From Lachnospiraceae bacterium (GTDB lineage Bacteria; Bacillota; Clostridia; Lachnospirales; Lachnospiraceae): a stretch of DNA of 64,000 nt. Of this stretch, positions 26,301-34,453 are shown piece by piece (position 1 is the first letter of the stretch; each line of letters opens with the position of its first letter). The stretch is from assembly GCA_022769625.1 (NCBI GenBank), contig JALEJP010000083.1, forward strand, positions 1 to 64,000, written 5' to 3'. The notes under the pieces were generated by a model that saw only the letters and a program-made list of their open reading frames with translations, did not search any database and was not told the origin of the DNA. Position numbers and translations under genes: made by a program.

Positions 26301-27334
26301 GTCACATGACCGGAACCCTCTCTTGGCGTCAGATTACATTCATAATAATAGACATCTCTGCTCATCTGAATCAGCCATCCAAAGCCATGCATAAAATGTA
26401 CGTTCACTTTCCGCGCCGTCACATGCTCGCTTTCCCAGGTAAAGGCCCCTGCCGTTTCCCGATAGGCACTGCTGGCAAACTCAAGAATCATGCCTTTTTT
26501 CTGCATGGACGGCCTTGTCTGACTGTAGGTGATCCGGATCACACTCCCCGTTACACCATCTTCTCGTTCCGTATCTCCAAGGGAACGGATAGAGGACACG
26601 CCGTTAAACGGAGAATCATAGGTAAAATAGGCTCTGGTCATCTCTTCATCCGGATGCGTGGCCACGATGGAATAGGCATTGTGAATACCTGTTTCTGTCC
26701 AGTAATAGTTTCCGGTATAGGGGCTTTTTTCACTGGTCCAGAGAATGGTATTGCCCTGTATCTGATAGGGGCAGCAATCGGGAATGTAAAAATCCGTATA
26801 TGGTTTTCCGTCTTCCTCTCCCATATCTGTAATCGTCATCTCCGATACGGTAGGCACTGCGAAATCCCAGGAAAAGTCCTCCAGTGTCACATTTCCGGAG
26901 CGGACAACGGCAAGTGCCATCATATTACCGTGCATCAGAAACAGGGATCCATTTCCGTCCAGTGTGAGATCCTCCTGATCCTCGATCAGGATACCGATGG
27001 TCTTTTCCGGACTTTGTATACTGTTCGTATTGGACGTGTGATATTCTCTTTTTTCTGCAAAATCTTTGTAAATGTGATATTCCCCTTTCGGGAAACTTAC
27101 GGTTACACTGGCTGCACCATCCTCCCTGGCACGCTTCGCTGCCGCCAGTGCGTCCTGGATCGCAACCGTACTGTCGCTGCCTCCTGTCGGGTCTGCACCG
27201 TAATCGGATGCATCTATGACCACCACTTTACCGGTTTCTTTTGCCTGAACCGCCGGAATTTCTGACAATCCGGACGGAACGACCATACAAAGGGTCAGAA
27301 AACCGGCTATCACCGCTTTCCATTCTCTCTTCAT
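23375..27334 (-). CDS. Secreted right-handed beta-helix enzyme, GH110-like, with BIG2 and BspA-type LRR modules
   Basis: 1319 aa from the ATG at 27334 (AAGGAGG seven bases upstream). Order: signal peptide (1-31); beta-helix catalytic part (about 35-680) opening with DASDYGADPTGGSDSTVAIQ and holding HDDPINLHGTF; a bacterial Ig-like domain (YTSSDPDILSV, about 690-760); a concanavalin-like beta-sandwich (about 860-1070); a short Fn3/PKD-like stretch; and a BspA-type leucine-rich module (IGAGAFAKNTNLKKLVIG) at the end. The DD..N.HGT signature resembles GH110 alpha-1,3-galactosidases acting on blood-group B or linear alpha-Gal glycans; pectate-lyase-like relatives are the alternative. No sortase anchor. 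Confidence 0.7.
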   Translation of the reverse strand: MKREWKAVIAGFLTLCMVVPSGLSEIPAVQAKETGKVVVIDASDYGADPTGGSDSTVAIQDALAAAKRAREDGAASVTVSFPKGEYHIYKDFAEKREYHTSNTNSIQSPEKTIGILIEDQEDLTLDGNGSLFLMHGNMMALAVVRSGNVTLEDFSWDFAVPTVSEMTITDMGEEDGKPYTDFYIPDCCPYQIQGNTILWTSEKSPYTGNYYWTETGIHNAYSIVATHPDEEMTRAYFTYDSPFNGVSSIRSLGDTEREDGVTGSVIRITYSQTRPSMQKKGMILEFASSAYRETAGAFTWESEHVTARKVNVHFMHGFGWLIQMSRDVYYYECNLTPREGSGHVTVSYADGIHASGAAGDLVIENCNFSNTHDDPINLHGTFTRVENRMDDHTLQLKYIHTQQGGFPQYHVGDQVAFFTRDTLESTDGETLYTVSEVVSNPGEDGTDLRTMVIRFEETLPSDLSDKLGYEPKYVAENVTYAPKVTIRGCTFRDVPTRGILCTTRNPVLIENNTFLNMSMATIYLSNDSDEWYESGPIRDMTIRGNTFYIKSIGRTSWEYAPAVYIHPVTKGGGLPDEDNPIHKNITIEDNRFCMDVDTVVKAESVENLTIRNNTILRTNPDISIEISAVSDRILAGDKMTLKTVTDGDTHERDQDNVFEFTRCKNVVLEGNTYDDGLKRYAVLSGMSDGNLVNLDPDIQVAYDRSQPVTPPVNNVRYTSSDPDILSVEVNGRMTAKKAGTAVVSAYYIWNGETITSNQLEMTVVDSALPEDQVTIQGEDLVVLTKKDETHAFLAQVESGKSIHWSVEDFVTGGATDAAVIDEAGILTAKKNGVVWVKATCGVSNDRKAVILSLADTGERNPDFSVTREDPANYTLTGERIEIDLQSGDLYQETNNVKNLFLYQIPEQIDKDNLRTVIKMENLPVRENGQWDTASFLLYQNDDNYLTVGKKSHYNGIATVTETNGAAVETGGSTSEDDVTTAWLGFCKIGNMVSVDFKTEGGSWQHVRDLSADMLGEDYKIGFTGWESNDRGKKIVCSEFRAGSGDMTYEELCEQEAISFLAPENQAPQILDASFDREIYEVGEKALVTSTYSDADDDAQGRTLYSFTFENGQYEVTEEPELVLEYAGKVICQIYPVDEKGMPGLPATVEAVVREKEIPADVGPVAKPVPGKGSTFEAGGIRYKVTRSAAVNGTVSAVKPVGKKKSSLTIPASVACNGYSFKVTAIGAGAFAKNTNLKKLVIGSNVASIGSKAFYRCTKLTGITFKSTRVPKISSGAFRGIREKCRITVPKKMSAKSFAALKTRMKKAGAGKKVVYKKKG

Positions 27335-27373
27335 ACATTCCCTCCTTATCATTTGTAAATTTCTGATAAAATC

Positions 27374-27402
27374 ATTATATATTTCCCGCATTTTATTGTC
27401 AA
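27374..27402 (-). promoter_or_regulatory. Consensus promoter of the beta-helix enzyme
   Basis: Minus strand TTGACA (27397-27402), 17-base spacer, TATAAT (27374-27379), start near 27367, 33 bases ahead of the ATG. No operator was recognised around it. Confidence 0.85.
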
Positions 27403-27498
27403 TTTTAATATCATTTTTGTCGATTCAGGGAGTACAAAGCACGGAAAAAGCGATGTCAGGCTCATTTGTCGGGCAACTCCTCCTTTTATGCCGGTGTC

Positions 27499-27540
27499 AA
27501 AAAAAAGATGCCGTCCGGATATCCCTTCCGGAACAGCATC
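27499..27540 (-). terminator. Intrinsic terminator after purB
   Basis: GATGC (27507-27511) pairs with GCATC (27536-27540) and CCGG (27515-27518) with CCGG (27528-27531); on the minus strand eight U follow. It ends the purF-purB transcript. Confidence 0.9.
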
Positions 27541-27583
27541 TTATCTGTTCACCTATTCGTATTCAAAAACCATACCTGAACTT

Positions 27584-29017
27584 TTATACATGAATCTCAG
27601 CTTTCACACCCAGCAGTTCTTTGTTTTCCTCCAGAATCGGTGCGATGACATTTTTCAGGAAAATCTCCACCTGTCTCGGGGCACGTCCCACATATCTGGA
27701 TGGATCCATAGTCTTCTGCAGCTCTTCCAGACTCATATTAAAGGCAGGATCCGCTGCGATCAGCTCCAGCAGGTTATTATCCTTGCCCTCTTCCTTGACG
27801 GTACGGCCTGCCTCCATGGAAAGCACACGGATACGCTCATGGAGCTCCTGTCTGTCGCCGCCGGCCTTCACCGCATCCATCATGATATTTTCCGTTGCCA
27901 TAAACGGCAGCTCAGCCATCATATGCTTCTCAATGACTTTCGGATATACCACAAGTCCATCTACCACATTCAGGCACAAATCCAGGATACCGTCAATAGC
28001 CAGAAATCCTTCCGGAATGGACAGTCTCTTGTTTGCAGAATCATCCAGCGTTCTCTCAAACCACTGTGTAGCAGAAGTGATCGCCGGATTCAGTGCATCC
28101 ACCATTACATATCTGGACAGGGAAGCGATACGTTCGCTGCGCATGGGGTTACGCTTATATGCCATGGCAGAAGAACCGATCTGCGTCTTCTCAAAAGGCT
28201 CCTCCACCTCTTTCAGATGCTGCAGCAGTCGGATATCATTGGAGAATTTGTGGGCACTGGCTGCGATGCCTGCCAGTACATTGATCACTCTGGTATCCAC
28301 CTTACGGGAGTAGGTCTGACCGGACACCGGATAACACTCTTTAAAGCCCATCTTTTCTGCAATCATGGGATCGATCTTGTCGATGGTCTCCTGATCGCCG
28401 TCAAACAACTCCAGAAAGCTTGCCTGTGTACCGGTGGTTCCCTTGGAGCCAAGAAGCTTCATGGTATCAAGCACATGATCCAGATCCTCCAGATCAAGTG
28501 AAAACTCCTGCATCCACAGTGTTGCTCGTTTTCCCACTGTGGTAGGCTGTGCCGGTTGGAAATGTGTAAATGCAAGGGTGGGCTGTGCCTTGTACTGATC
28601 TGCAAATTTTGCCAGCTCCGCCAGAACATTCACCAGTTTTTTCTTTACCAGCTTCAAAGCTTCTGTCATGACAATGATATCGGTATTATCGCCCACATAA
28701 CAGGAAGTGGCTCCCAGATGGATGATGCCTTTTGCCTTCGGGCACTGTACACCATATGCATACACATGAGACATCACATCGTGGCGGACAATACGCTCTC
28801 TCTCCTGTGCTACCTCATAATTGATATCCTCCGCATGCGCTTTCAGTTCCTCGATCTGCTCATCTGTAATGTTCAGTCCAAGTTCTTTTTCTGTCTCTGC
28901 AAGGGCGATCCAGAGTTTTCTCCAGGTACGGAACTTCATATCCTGTGAAAAAATATACTGCATCTCTTTACTAGCATAACGTTCTGATAATGGGCTTGTG
29001 TATCTGTCTCTGCTCAT
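27584..29017 (-). CDS. purB: Adenylosuccinate lyase
   Basis: 477 aa from the ATG at 29017 (GGAGG five bases upstream; a further ATG at 29038 lacks one). Acts twice in purine synthesis, releasing fumarate from SAICAR and from adenylosuccinate. SSAMAYKRNPMRSERI near 282-297 is the fumarase/aspartase superfamily signature with the flexible serine loop, and TSCYVGDNTDI near 104-114 holds the substrate-binding region. It follows purF by 81 bases with no strong terminator between, so the two are probably one unit. Confidence 0.96.
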   Translation of the reverse strand: MSRDRYTSPLSERYASKEMQYIFSQDMKFRTWRKLWIALAETEKELGLNITDEQIEELKAHAEDINYEVAQERERIVRHDVMSHVYAYGVQCPKAKGIIHLGATSCYVGDNTDIIVMTEALKLVKKKLVNVLAELAKFADQYKAQPTLAFTHFQPAQPTTVGKRATLWMQEFSLDLEDLDHVLDTMKLLGSKGTTGTQASFLELFDGDQETIDKIDPMIAEKMGFKECYPVSGQTYSRKVDTRVINVLAGIAASAHKFSNDIRLLQHLKEVEEPFEKTQIGSSAMAYKRNPMRSERIASLSRYVMVDALNPAITSATQWFERTLDDSANKRLSIPEGFLAIDGILDLCLNVVDGLVVYPKVIEKHMMAELPFMATENIMMDAVKAGGDRQELHERIRVLSMEAGRTVKEEGKDNNLLELIAADPAFNMSLEELQKTMDPSRYVGRAPRQVEIFLKNVIAPILEENKELLGVKAEIHV

Positions 29018-29098
29018 TTTTTCCTCCTGCTGCCGCATTTGCGGTCAAATGTATTTTTTTCCTTACTTCTTCGTTTCTGAAACGAATTCTTCCACAGA

Positions 29099-30541
29099 TT
29101 ATTCTTCAAATTCGCCTCGAATATCCTCCACCGGAGGATCCATCGGATACTTTCCGCTGAAGCATCCGGTACAGATGGGCAAACCGCCTGCCATCTCGCT
29201 CAACCGGTCAATACTCAGATACCCCAGGGAATCTGCCCCGATCACCTGCCGAATCTCTTCTATGGTCCGGCTGTACGCGATCAGCTGTTCTCTGGCCGGC
29301 ACATCTGTGCCAAAATAGCATGGCCACAGAAACGGCGGTGAGCTGACGCGCATATGAACTTCCTTTGCACCTGCATCGCGCAGCATACGGACAATCCGGT
29401 CACTTGTGGTACCTCTTACAATGGAATCGTCGATCATGATAACGCGCTTTCCTTCCACCGCCTCGCGCAGCACATTCAGTTTGACGCGCACACTGGATTC
29501 ACGGCTGCTCTGCTTGGGCTTAATAAAGGTACGGCCCACATAACTGTTTTTTACAAACGCTGTTCCATAAGGGATACCTGACTGGAGAGAATACCCCAGC
29601 GCAGCTGCATTTCCGGATTCCGGAACACCAACCACAATGTCTGCATCCACCGGTGAATCCATGGCCAGATATTTCCCCGCCATAATACGGGAATGATATA
29701 CGCTGACACCATCAAGCACGCTGTCCGGTCTAGCAAAATAAATGTACTCAAATACACAGTGTGCCATTTTCTCCTTCTGACACATGCTTGTATCCGAAAA
29801 AATACCCTGTTTTGTAATCGTTACGATCTCACCCGGCAGTACATCCCGCACAAACTCCGCACCGATGGTGTCAAGGGCACAGCTTTCACTGGCCAGAATA
29901 TAGGCGTTGCCTCGTTTTCCGATACAGAGCGGGCGGAATCCAAAGGGATCTCGCGCTCCCATCAGCTTTCTCGGAGACATCAAAACCAGAGAATAGGCAC
30001 CTTTGATTTTTTTCATCGCCCTCCCCACTGCTTCCTCGGCCGTTTTCGACTTTACACGCTCTCTGGCAATGTGATAAGCAATGACCTCCGAATCAATGGT
30101 AGTCTGAAAAATCGCACCGTCGTAAGCCAGCTCCTGGCGAAGCTGCGGCGCATTGATCAGATTGCCGTTGTGCGCCAGTGCAAGGGTTCCTTTGATATAG
30201 TTCAGTACCAGGGGCTGTGCATTTTCTCTCGTGCTGGCCCCCGCCGTGGAATAACGCACATGGCCTACTCCGATGTTTCCATGCATTTTTTCAAGATTCT
30301 CTGCGTTAAATACTTCGTTTACAAGCCCCATCCCCTTACAGGAATCCACCTTGCCCTTTGGACCCTCTGTGTCACTGACAGCGATACCACAGCTTTCCTG
30401 CCCTCTGTGCTGCAGAGCAAACAGACCATAATAAATCGTCTGTGCGATATCATTTCCGTCAAAATCATAGATGCCGAATACACCACATTCCTCTCCAGGT
30501 TTGTCATTCATTTCGGTCTGAATATGCAAATTCTCGTTCAT
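29099..30541 (-). CDS. purF: Amidophosphoribosyltransferase
   Basis: 480 aa from the ATG at 30541 (AAAGGA seven bases upstream). First step of purine synthesis: PRPP plus glutamine to phosphoribosylamine. Cys19 in GEECGVFG is the glutaminase nucleophile and would be exposed by removal of an 18-residue propeptide, as in the iron-sulfur Bacillus-type enzyme; cysteines such as CVFEYIYFARPDS and CTGCFSGKYP fit a 4Fe-4S cluster. The PRPP loop is VIMIDDSIVRGTT. No purine riboswitch or PurBox was recognised upstream. Confidence 0.96.
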   Translation of the reverse strand: MNENLHIQTEMNDKPGEECGVFGIYDFDGNDIAQTIYYGLFALQHRGQESCGIAVSDTEGPKGKVDSCKGMGLVNEVFNAENLEKMHGNIGVGHVRYSTAGASTRENAQPLVLNYIKGTLALAHNGNLINAPQLRQELAYDGAIFQTTIDSEVIAYHIARERVKSKTAEEAVGRAMKKIKGAYSLVLMSPRKLMGARDPFGFRPLCIGKRGNAYILASESCALDTIGAEFVRDVLPGEIVTITKQGIFSDTSMCQKEKMAHCVFEYIYFARPDSVLDGVSVYHSRIMAGKYLAMDSPVDADIVVGVPESGNAAALGYSLQSGIPYGTAFVKNSYVGRTFIKPKQSSRESSVRVKLNVLREAVEGKRVIMIDDSIVRGTTSDRIVRMLRDAGAKEVHMRVSSPPFLWPCYFGTDVPAREQLIAYSRTIEEIRQVIGADSLGYLSIDRLSEMAGGLPICTGCFSGKYPMDPPVEDIRGEFEE

Positions 30542-30644
30542 CTGATTTCCTTTCCGCAATGTAAGCGTTCTTATGCTTTACGCACAACAAGCGTCAGAAT
30601 CAATCTGCCGCTTTTTTTGTACCTGTTTGTTTTCTTTCGTTGAC

Positions 30645-30673
30645 ATTATAATCTATGATTTTCGATAAAGCAA
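30645..30673 (-). promoter_or_regulatory. Promoter of purF-purB
   Basis: Minus strand TTGCTT (30668-30673), 17-base spacer, TATAAT (30645-30650), start near 30638, giving a leader of about 100 bases. Confidence 0.65.
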
Positions 30674-30741
30674 GTTTGCACTCCGCATTTTTTTCCATTT
30701 TGTCATTTTTACTGAAAAGGTTTGCTCTTTTATCTCTTTTT

Positions 30742-31866
30742 TTAGAATGTTCCGGACAGAAGCAGCCAGTTGGCCCGGAAATACTGCATGATATTCCAGT
30801 AACCCGCACCCGCCAGATGATATTCACGAATCAGATCAAATTTCGCCGTAAGGCTTCGCACATCCTCAAACCACACCTCATGGGTGACCCCGTTTTCCCA
30901 GTAATAGAAATACGGAGAACGTGCTGTCTCATCGAACTGTATCACCGCCCCATGTGCAACGGCAATCTGTACTGCCTCCACATTTCCTATGGTTTTGGCA
31001 GCTGTCTCACCGCGCACAAAGGGCAGAGACCAGTCATATCCGTAATTTGGAATCCCAAGATACAGTTTCTCCGGCGGAATCTCCGTGACCGCATACTCCA
31101 CTACGCGCCGTACCATATTAAGGGGCGCGACTGCCATCGGAGGCCCGTATTTATAACCCCATTCATAAGTCATCAGCAGGGCAGCATCCACAATTTCCCC
31201 CAGTGCCCTGTAATCCTTCCCCTCATACAAAAGCCCCGGCTGGTTGGCCGATGTTTTCGGGGCAAGCGCAATACTGACACGATATCCTTCCGCATGGAGT
31301 GCATCCGTCACTTCACGCACAAACTCTGTAAATAAATCCCGGTCCTCTGCCATAATATACTCAAAATCAATATCCAGCCCCTGATAACCATACTCTTTCA
31401 TCACACGGAGCAGATTATTTATCAGTGTCTCCCCTGCTTCCGGGTTCGAAACCACAGCATGGATGAGATAATTATTAAACTTTCCATCTGCTCCGAATGG
31501 AGTCAGAGTCAGCAAAGGCATCACTCCTGCCGCCTTTGCGCCGCCAATCATCCAGTCCGCCGGAAGAGGCGGTTCCACAAGCGCCCCTTCCGCAGTAAAA
31601 CCATAGGAGAAAACAGAAAGCTCCGTCAGAAATGGCAGGGTCTGCTCAAGCACCCACGGACTGATATAGGTATAAGCATATCCGTTCACACGGATATTTT
31701 CAGGACGTACAGCTCTTTCCTCCTCTGAAATCAGCAATGCCTGACCGATTGCAAGCCGGTATGGGTAAGGGATCTGATTGTCGTAAATCAGCCGCTCCAC
31801 CGGAATTCCATACTGTGCTGCAATACCATCTACTGTGTCCTTGTAGTTTACTACTTTTATCTGCAT
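30742..31866 (-). CDS. LysM-GH18 hydrolase, SleL/YaaH-like
   Basis: 374 aa. One N-terminal LysM repeat (about 2-47) is followed by a family 18 TIM barrel; GLDIDFEY (163-170) is the DxxDxDxE-type signature, with Glu169 the acid. No signal peptide, typical of spore-associated enzymes such as Bacillus SleL/YaaH, which cut cortex peptidoglycan fragments during germination. It begins 18 bases after sigE, so it is probably made in the mother cell compartment or with sigE. In Bacillus the gene after sigE is the forespore sigma gene sigG, which is not present here. Confidence 0.85.
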   Translation of the reverse strand: MQIKVVNYKDTVDGIAAQYGIPVERLIYDNQIPYPYRLAIGQALLISEEERAVRPENIRVNGYAYTYISPWVLEQTLPFLTELSVFSYGFTAEGALVEPPLPADWMIGGAKAAGVMPLLTLTPFGADGKFNNYLIHAVVSNPEAGETLINNLLRVMKEYGYQGLDIDFEYIMAEDRDLFTEFVREVTDALHAEGYRVSIALAPKTSANQPGLLYEGKDYRALGEIVDAALLMTYEWGYKYGPPMAVAPLNMVRRVVEYAVTEIPPEKLYLGIPNYGYDWSLPFVRGETAAKTIGNVEAVQIAVAHGAVIQFDETARSPYFYYWENGVTHEVWFEDVRSLTAKFDLIREYHLAGAGYWNIMQYFRANWLLLSGTF

Positions 31867-31884
31867 GATGCTCCTCCCCGTTTT

Positions 31885-32625
31885 TTAATTTTCATACCGC
31901 ACCATTTCTCTTTTCAGCCGTTTCATAATCTTTTTTTCCAGTCTTGAGATATAGGACTGAGAAATACCAAGCAGATCCGCCACTTCCTTCTGGGTTTTTT
32001 CTTTTCCGTCCCTGGTATTTAAACCAAACCGCAGATTAACGATCGTCTGCTCCCTGTCAGAAAGCTTTCCGATCGCGCGGAACAAAAGCTTGTGTTCCAC
32101 CTCCGTCTCCATGTCCCGGTAAATCACATCCTCATCCGTTCCCAGAATATCCGACAGCAGCAGCTCATTTCCATCCCAGTCCACATTTAACGGCTCATCA
32201 ATGGAAACCTCCATCTTCGTTTTGCTGTTTCTTCGCAGATACATCAGAATCTCATTTTCGATACATCTGGATGCGTAAGTCGCCAGTTTAATATTTTTAT
32301 CCGGATTGAATGTGTTGATCGCCTTAATCAGTCCGATTGTCCCGATTGAGATCAAATCCTCCACTCCAACACCAGTATTATCAAATTTTTTCGCTATGTA
32401 AACCACCAGACGCAGATTATGCTCGATTAAAAGTTTCTTTGCCTGTTCTTCCTCTCCACTTTCCAGGCTTTCCAGAATCCGCGCTTCCTCTGTTGCCTCC
32501 AGAGGGGGCGGCAGCACGTCACTTCCCCCGATATAATGAACCTCATTCGTTTTCTGGAACCATATATTCTGCCATCCTGTTGTCATTCTGAACTGAAATT
32601 TCTGTGGGGCTGCTATTTTTAACAT
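31885..32625 (-). CDS. sigE: RNA polymerase sporulation sigma factor SigE
   Basis: 246-aa sigma-70 factor with regions 2 and 4. The pro-sequence (about 1-30) ends in [15 protein letters not shown], closely matching the SpoIIGA cleavage region of Bacillus pro-sigma-E. Region 2 has [16 protein letters not shown] and [14 protein letters not shown]; region 4 has the helix-turn-helix [24 protein letters not shown]. Directs mother-cell genes after asymmetric division. It lies 12 bases downstream of spoIIGA, its processing protease. Confidence 0.97.
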   Translation of the reverse strand: MLKIAAPQKFQFRMTTGWQNIWFQKTNEVHYIGGSDVLPPPLEATEEARILESLESGEEEQAKKLLIEHNLRLVVYIAKKFDNTGVGVEDLISIGTIGLIKAINTFNPDKNIKLATYASRCIENEILMYLRRNSKTKMEVSIDEPLNVDWDGNELLLSDILGTDEDVIYRDMETEVEHKLLFRAIGKLSDREQTIVNLRFGLNTRDGKEKTQKEVADLLGISQSYISRLEKKIMKRLKREMVRYEN

Positions 32626-32637
32626 TTTACTTTCCTC

Positions 32638-33411
32638 CTAATTCTTCCTGTTGTCCGGATGCAGTATCATCTGATAACTGCCGTCACTGCTCAGTTTTTC
32701 TTTTGTAAAAGCGATTACCGGATGCTCATAGCTTTCTGATTTGCTGCCTTTTTCCACCGACAGACTGTCAAAAACCATTCCCTCCAGCATCTGACCGTCT
32801 CCACTTACCGTACGGCAGGGAATCAGAAAGAGTTTCTCCTCTCCACTGAGCAATTCCCGTACTGCCTCATATTCTATGATGTTCACCGGACGTTTTTTAT
32901 ATGGCTCCCTGAGACGGTTTCCGGTATCGTACAGTGCCTTCACTTCCCTGCTCTTTCCATGCAGTTTTACCGTTACATTCTGCAGTACCGATATGGAATG
33001 CCGGATACCTGCATACATCCACATCAGCATGGCAAGAATCAAAAGTACCGCCGCCTGCGTCACAGCCATCGGCAGATGCAGGATCTGTTTTGCCGCCTGT
33101 ATCGCTCCGCCCATAAAAAAAGAATTCAGTATAAACACGATCATTCCGTACAGCAGTTCCTTCCCACTTTTCCCAAAGCTCCACCTTACCATCCCACAGG
33201 CTGTCAAAACCTGAAAAATGCCGATAAAAGCCGGATTCCTGCAGGGCAGGATAAGAAGCAGACACGACATCACACTCCCGAAAAAGCCCGCCAGAAAAAG
33301 GAAGATTCCTCTCACGGTACACCGCAGCACCATGGCTGTCAGATATAACAGCACACAGTCTGTAAACAGATTTTCTAAAAAGTAAAAATCCAGATAAACC
33401 TCATAGTACAC
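32638..33411 (-). CDS. spoIIGA: Sigma-E processing peptidase SpoIIGA
   Basis: 257 aa from a GTG at 33411 with AGGGGGTG upstream; this gives the usual N-terminus (M)YYEVYLDFYF. An in-frame ATG at 33453 falls at or before the predicted transcript start and is unlikely. Five hydrophobic segments fill residues about 1-145, then a cytoplasmic aspartic-protease-like domain with ALYDTGNRL, the family's active-site motif. It removes the pro-sequence of SigE at the septum on a SpoIIR signal. Confidence 0.93.
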   Translation of the reverse strand: MYYEVYLDFYFLENLFTDCVLLYLTAMVLRCTVRGIFLFLAGFFGSVMSCLLLILPCRNPAFIGIFQVLTACGMVRWSFGKSGKELLYGMIVFILNSFFMGGAIQAAKQILHLPMAVTQAAVLLILAMLMWMYAGIRHSISVLQNVTVKLHGKSREVKALYDTGNRLREPYKKRPVNIIEYEAVRELLSGEEKLFLIPCRTVSGDGQMLEGMVFDSLSVEKGSKSESYEHPVIAFTKEKLSSDGSYQMILHPDNRKN

Positions 33412-33458
33412 AAAACACCCCCTGTCCCTATCATGGAGCGCTTGCTGAAGCACTTACC

Positions 33459-33492
33459 ATTATAGGTGACAGAGGGTGCGAAATTTGTCAAA
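33459..33492 (-). promoter_or_regulatory. Spo0A-type spoIIG promoter with long spacer
   Basis: Minus strand TTGACA (33486-33491) and TATAAT (33459-33464) are perfect but 21 bases apart. The -35 is covered by TTTGTCAAA (33484-33492, plus strand), which fits the Spo0A box consensus TTTGTCRAA. The Bacillus spoIIG promoter is known for the same long spacing and Spo0A contact at -35. A TGTCGAT near 33518-33525 may be a second box. Confidence 0.75.
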
Positions 33493-33515
33493 AGCAGACC
33501 CCTGTATTTAATTTT

Positions 33516-34286
33516 TTATCGACAGTGCTCGACCTCAAAGAGATCCAGCATCCCGCGAAGCCTTTCTGCATCAATCTGCCCCGGGGCAGACGCTTCTCCT
33601 GCCGTTCCAAATGTAACCGCAGATCCAAATACCTCGCCTGCAATTCTGGAAACCACGCCCATCCTGCCCATGGACATCGTGATGACCGGTGTCTCCCCAT
33701 GCAATTCTTTCATGCTGAGTGTCGCATCAAGCAGCACCAGAACATCCCTCTCATTCTTTGGCATAACGGCCATCTTTGGAATATCTGCCTCCAGCTCCTG
33801 CATTTTGCAAAGGCGAAGGATGATCTCTTCTTTTTTTGGTGTCTTCTGGAAATCGTGGCTGGAAGCAATCACCTTTATCCCACTTTCATGCGCAAGTGTA
33901 ATCAGCATATAAGAGATATCATCCCCGTGGGATATTTCCACATCCACCAGATCCATGACATTCGTCTTTATGGCATCCGAAACGGTCCTGAGGTAGGTTT
34001 CCGCCGAAAAATCTGCCATTCCGCCTTCCTTTCTGGTGCGTATGGTAAAGATAACCGGAATATCCTCCAGAATACTCCTGATTGTTTCGCCTGCCTCCCG
34101 GATTTTTTCCGTATTTTGGATTTCTTCAAAATAATCGGCACGCCACTCCACCAGATCCGGCTGCTTCTCTGCGGCCAATGCCGCATCATGCTCCAGCTCC
34201 TGTACTGTTTTTCCCATAATGGGCACACAAATCTTTGGTCGTCCGCTGCCGATCACAAGGTTTCTGACCTGAACTGTACTGCTCAT
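33516..34286 (-). CDS. aroD: 3-dehydroquinate dehydratase, type I
   Basis: 256 aa from the ATG at 34286 (AGGAGG five bases upstream). Schiff-base TIM-barrel enzyme of the shikimate pathway. EWRADYFE near 46-53 binds substrate, ASSHDFQKTP carries the catalytic His and KMAVMPKNERD the Schiff-base Lys. Divergent from aroE, with 167 bases between. Its last codons overlap the upstream part of the spoIIG promoter. Confidence 0.95.
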   Translation of the reverse strand: MSSTVQVRNLVIGSGRPKICVPIMGKTVQELEHDAALAAEKQPDLVEWRADYFEEIQNTEKIREAGETIRSILEDIPVIFTIRTRKEGGMADFSAETYLRTVSDAIKTNVMDLVDVEISHGDDISYMLITLAHESGIKVIASSHDFQKTPKKEEIILRLCKMQELEADIPKMAVMPKNERDVLVLLDATLSMKELHGETPVITMSMGRMGVVSRIAGEVFGSAVTFGTAGEASAPGQIDAERLRGMLDLFEVEHCR

Positions 34287-34453
34287 TTCTACCTCCTGTA
34301 TCAAATTATGCCTCTTTTTGTAGTTCAGTATACTATATTCTCACAAGAAAGTCCACCTCTTGACAGATTTGTTCACATCTTCTAAGATAAGTTTAAGAAA
34401 TGGGAAGAATTCGTCTTCCCGGCCAACACATATTATGTAAGAGGTGACAATTG

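Noticed and set aside
26105..27265. 386-codon open frame on the plus strand
   Set aside because: It is the antisense of the N-terminal part of the beta-helix enzyme, whose signal peptide, domain motifs, promoter and ribosome site are all clear. The plus frame has no recognisable protein features.
27488..28501. 337-codon open frame on the plus strand
   Set aside because: It is antisense to purB and passes through the purB terminator; no ribosome site or family resemblance.
29693..30643. 316-codon open frame on the plus strand
   Set aside because: It is antisense to purF, with no coding signal of its own.
33412..33453. Upstream ATG extension of spoIIGA
   Set aside because: The ATG at 33453 lies at or before the predicted transcript start, and the GTG at 33411 has a ribosome site and the family's normal N-terminus.
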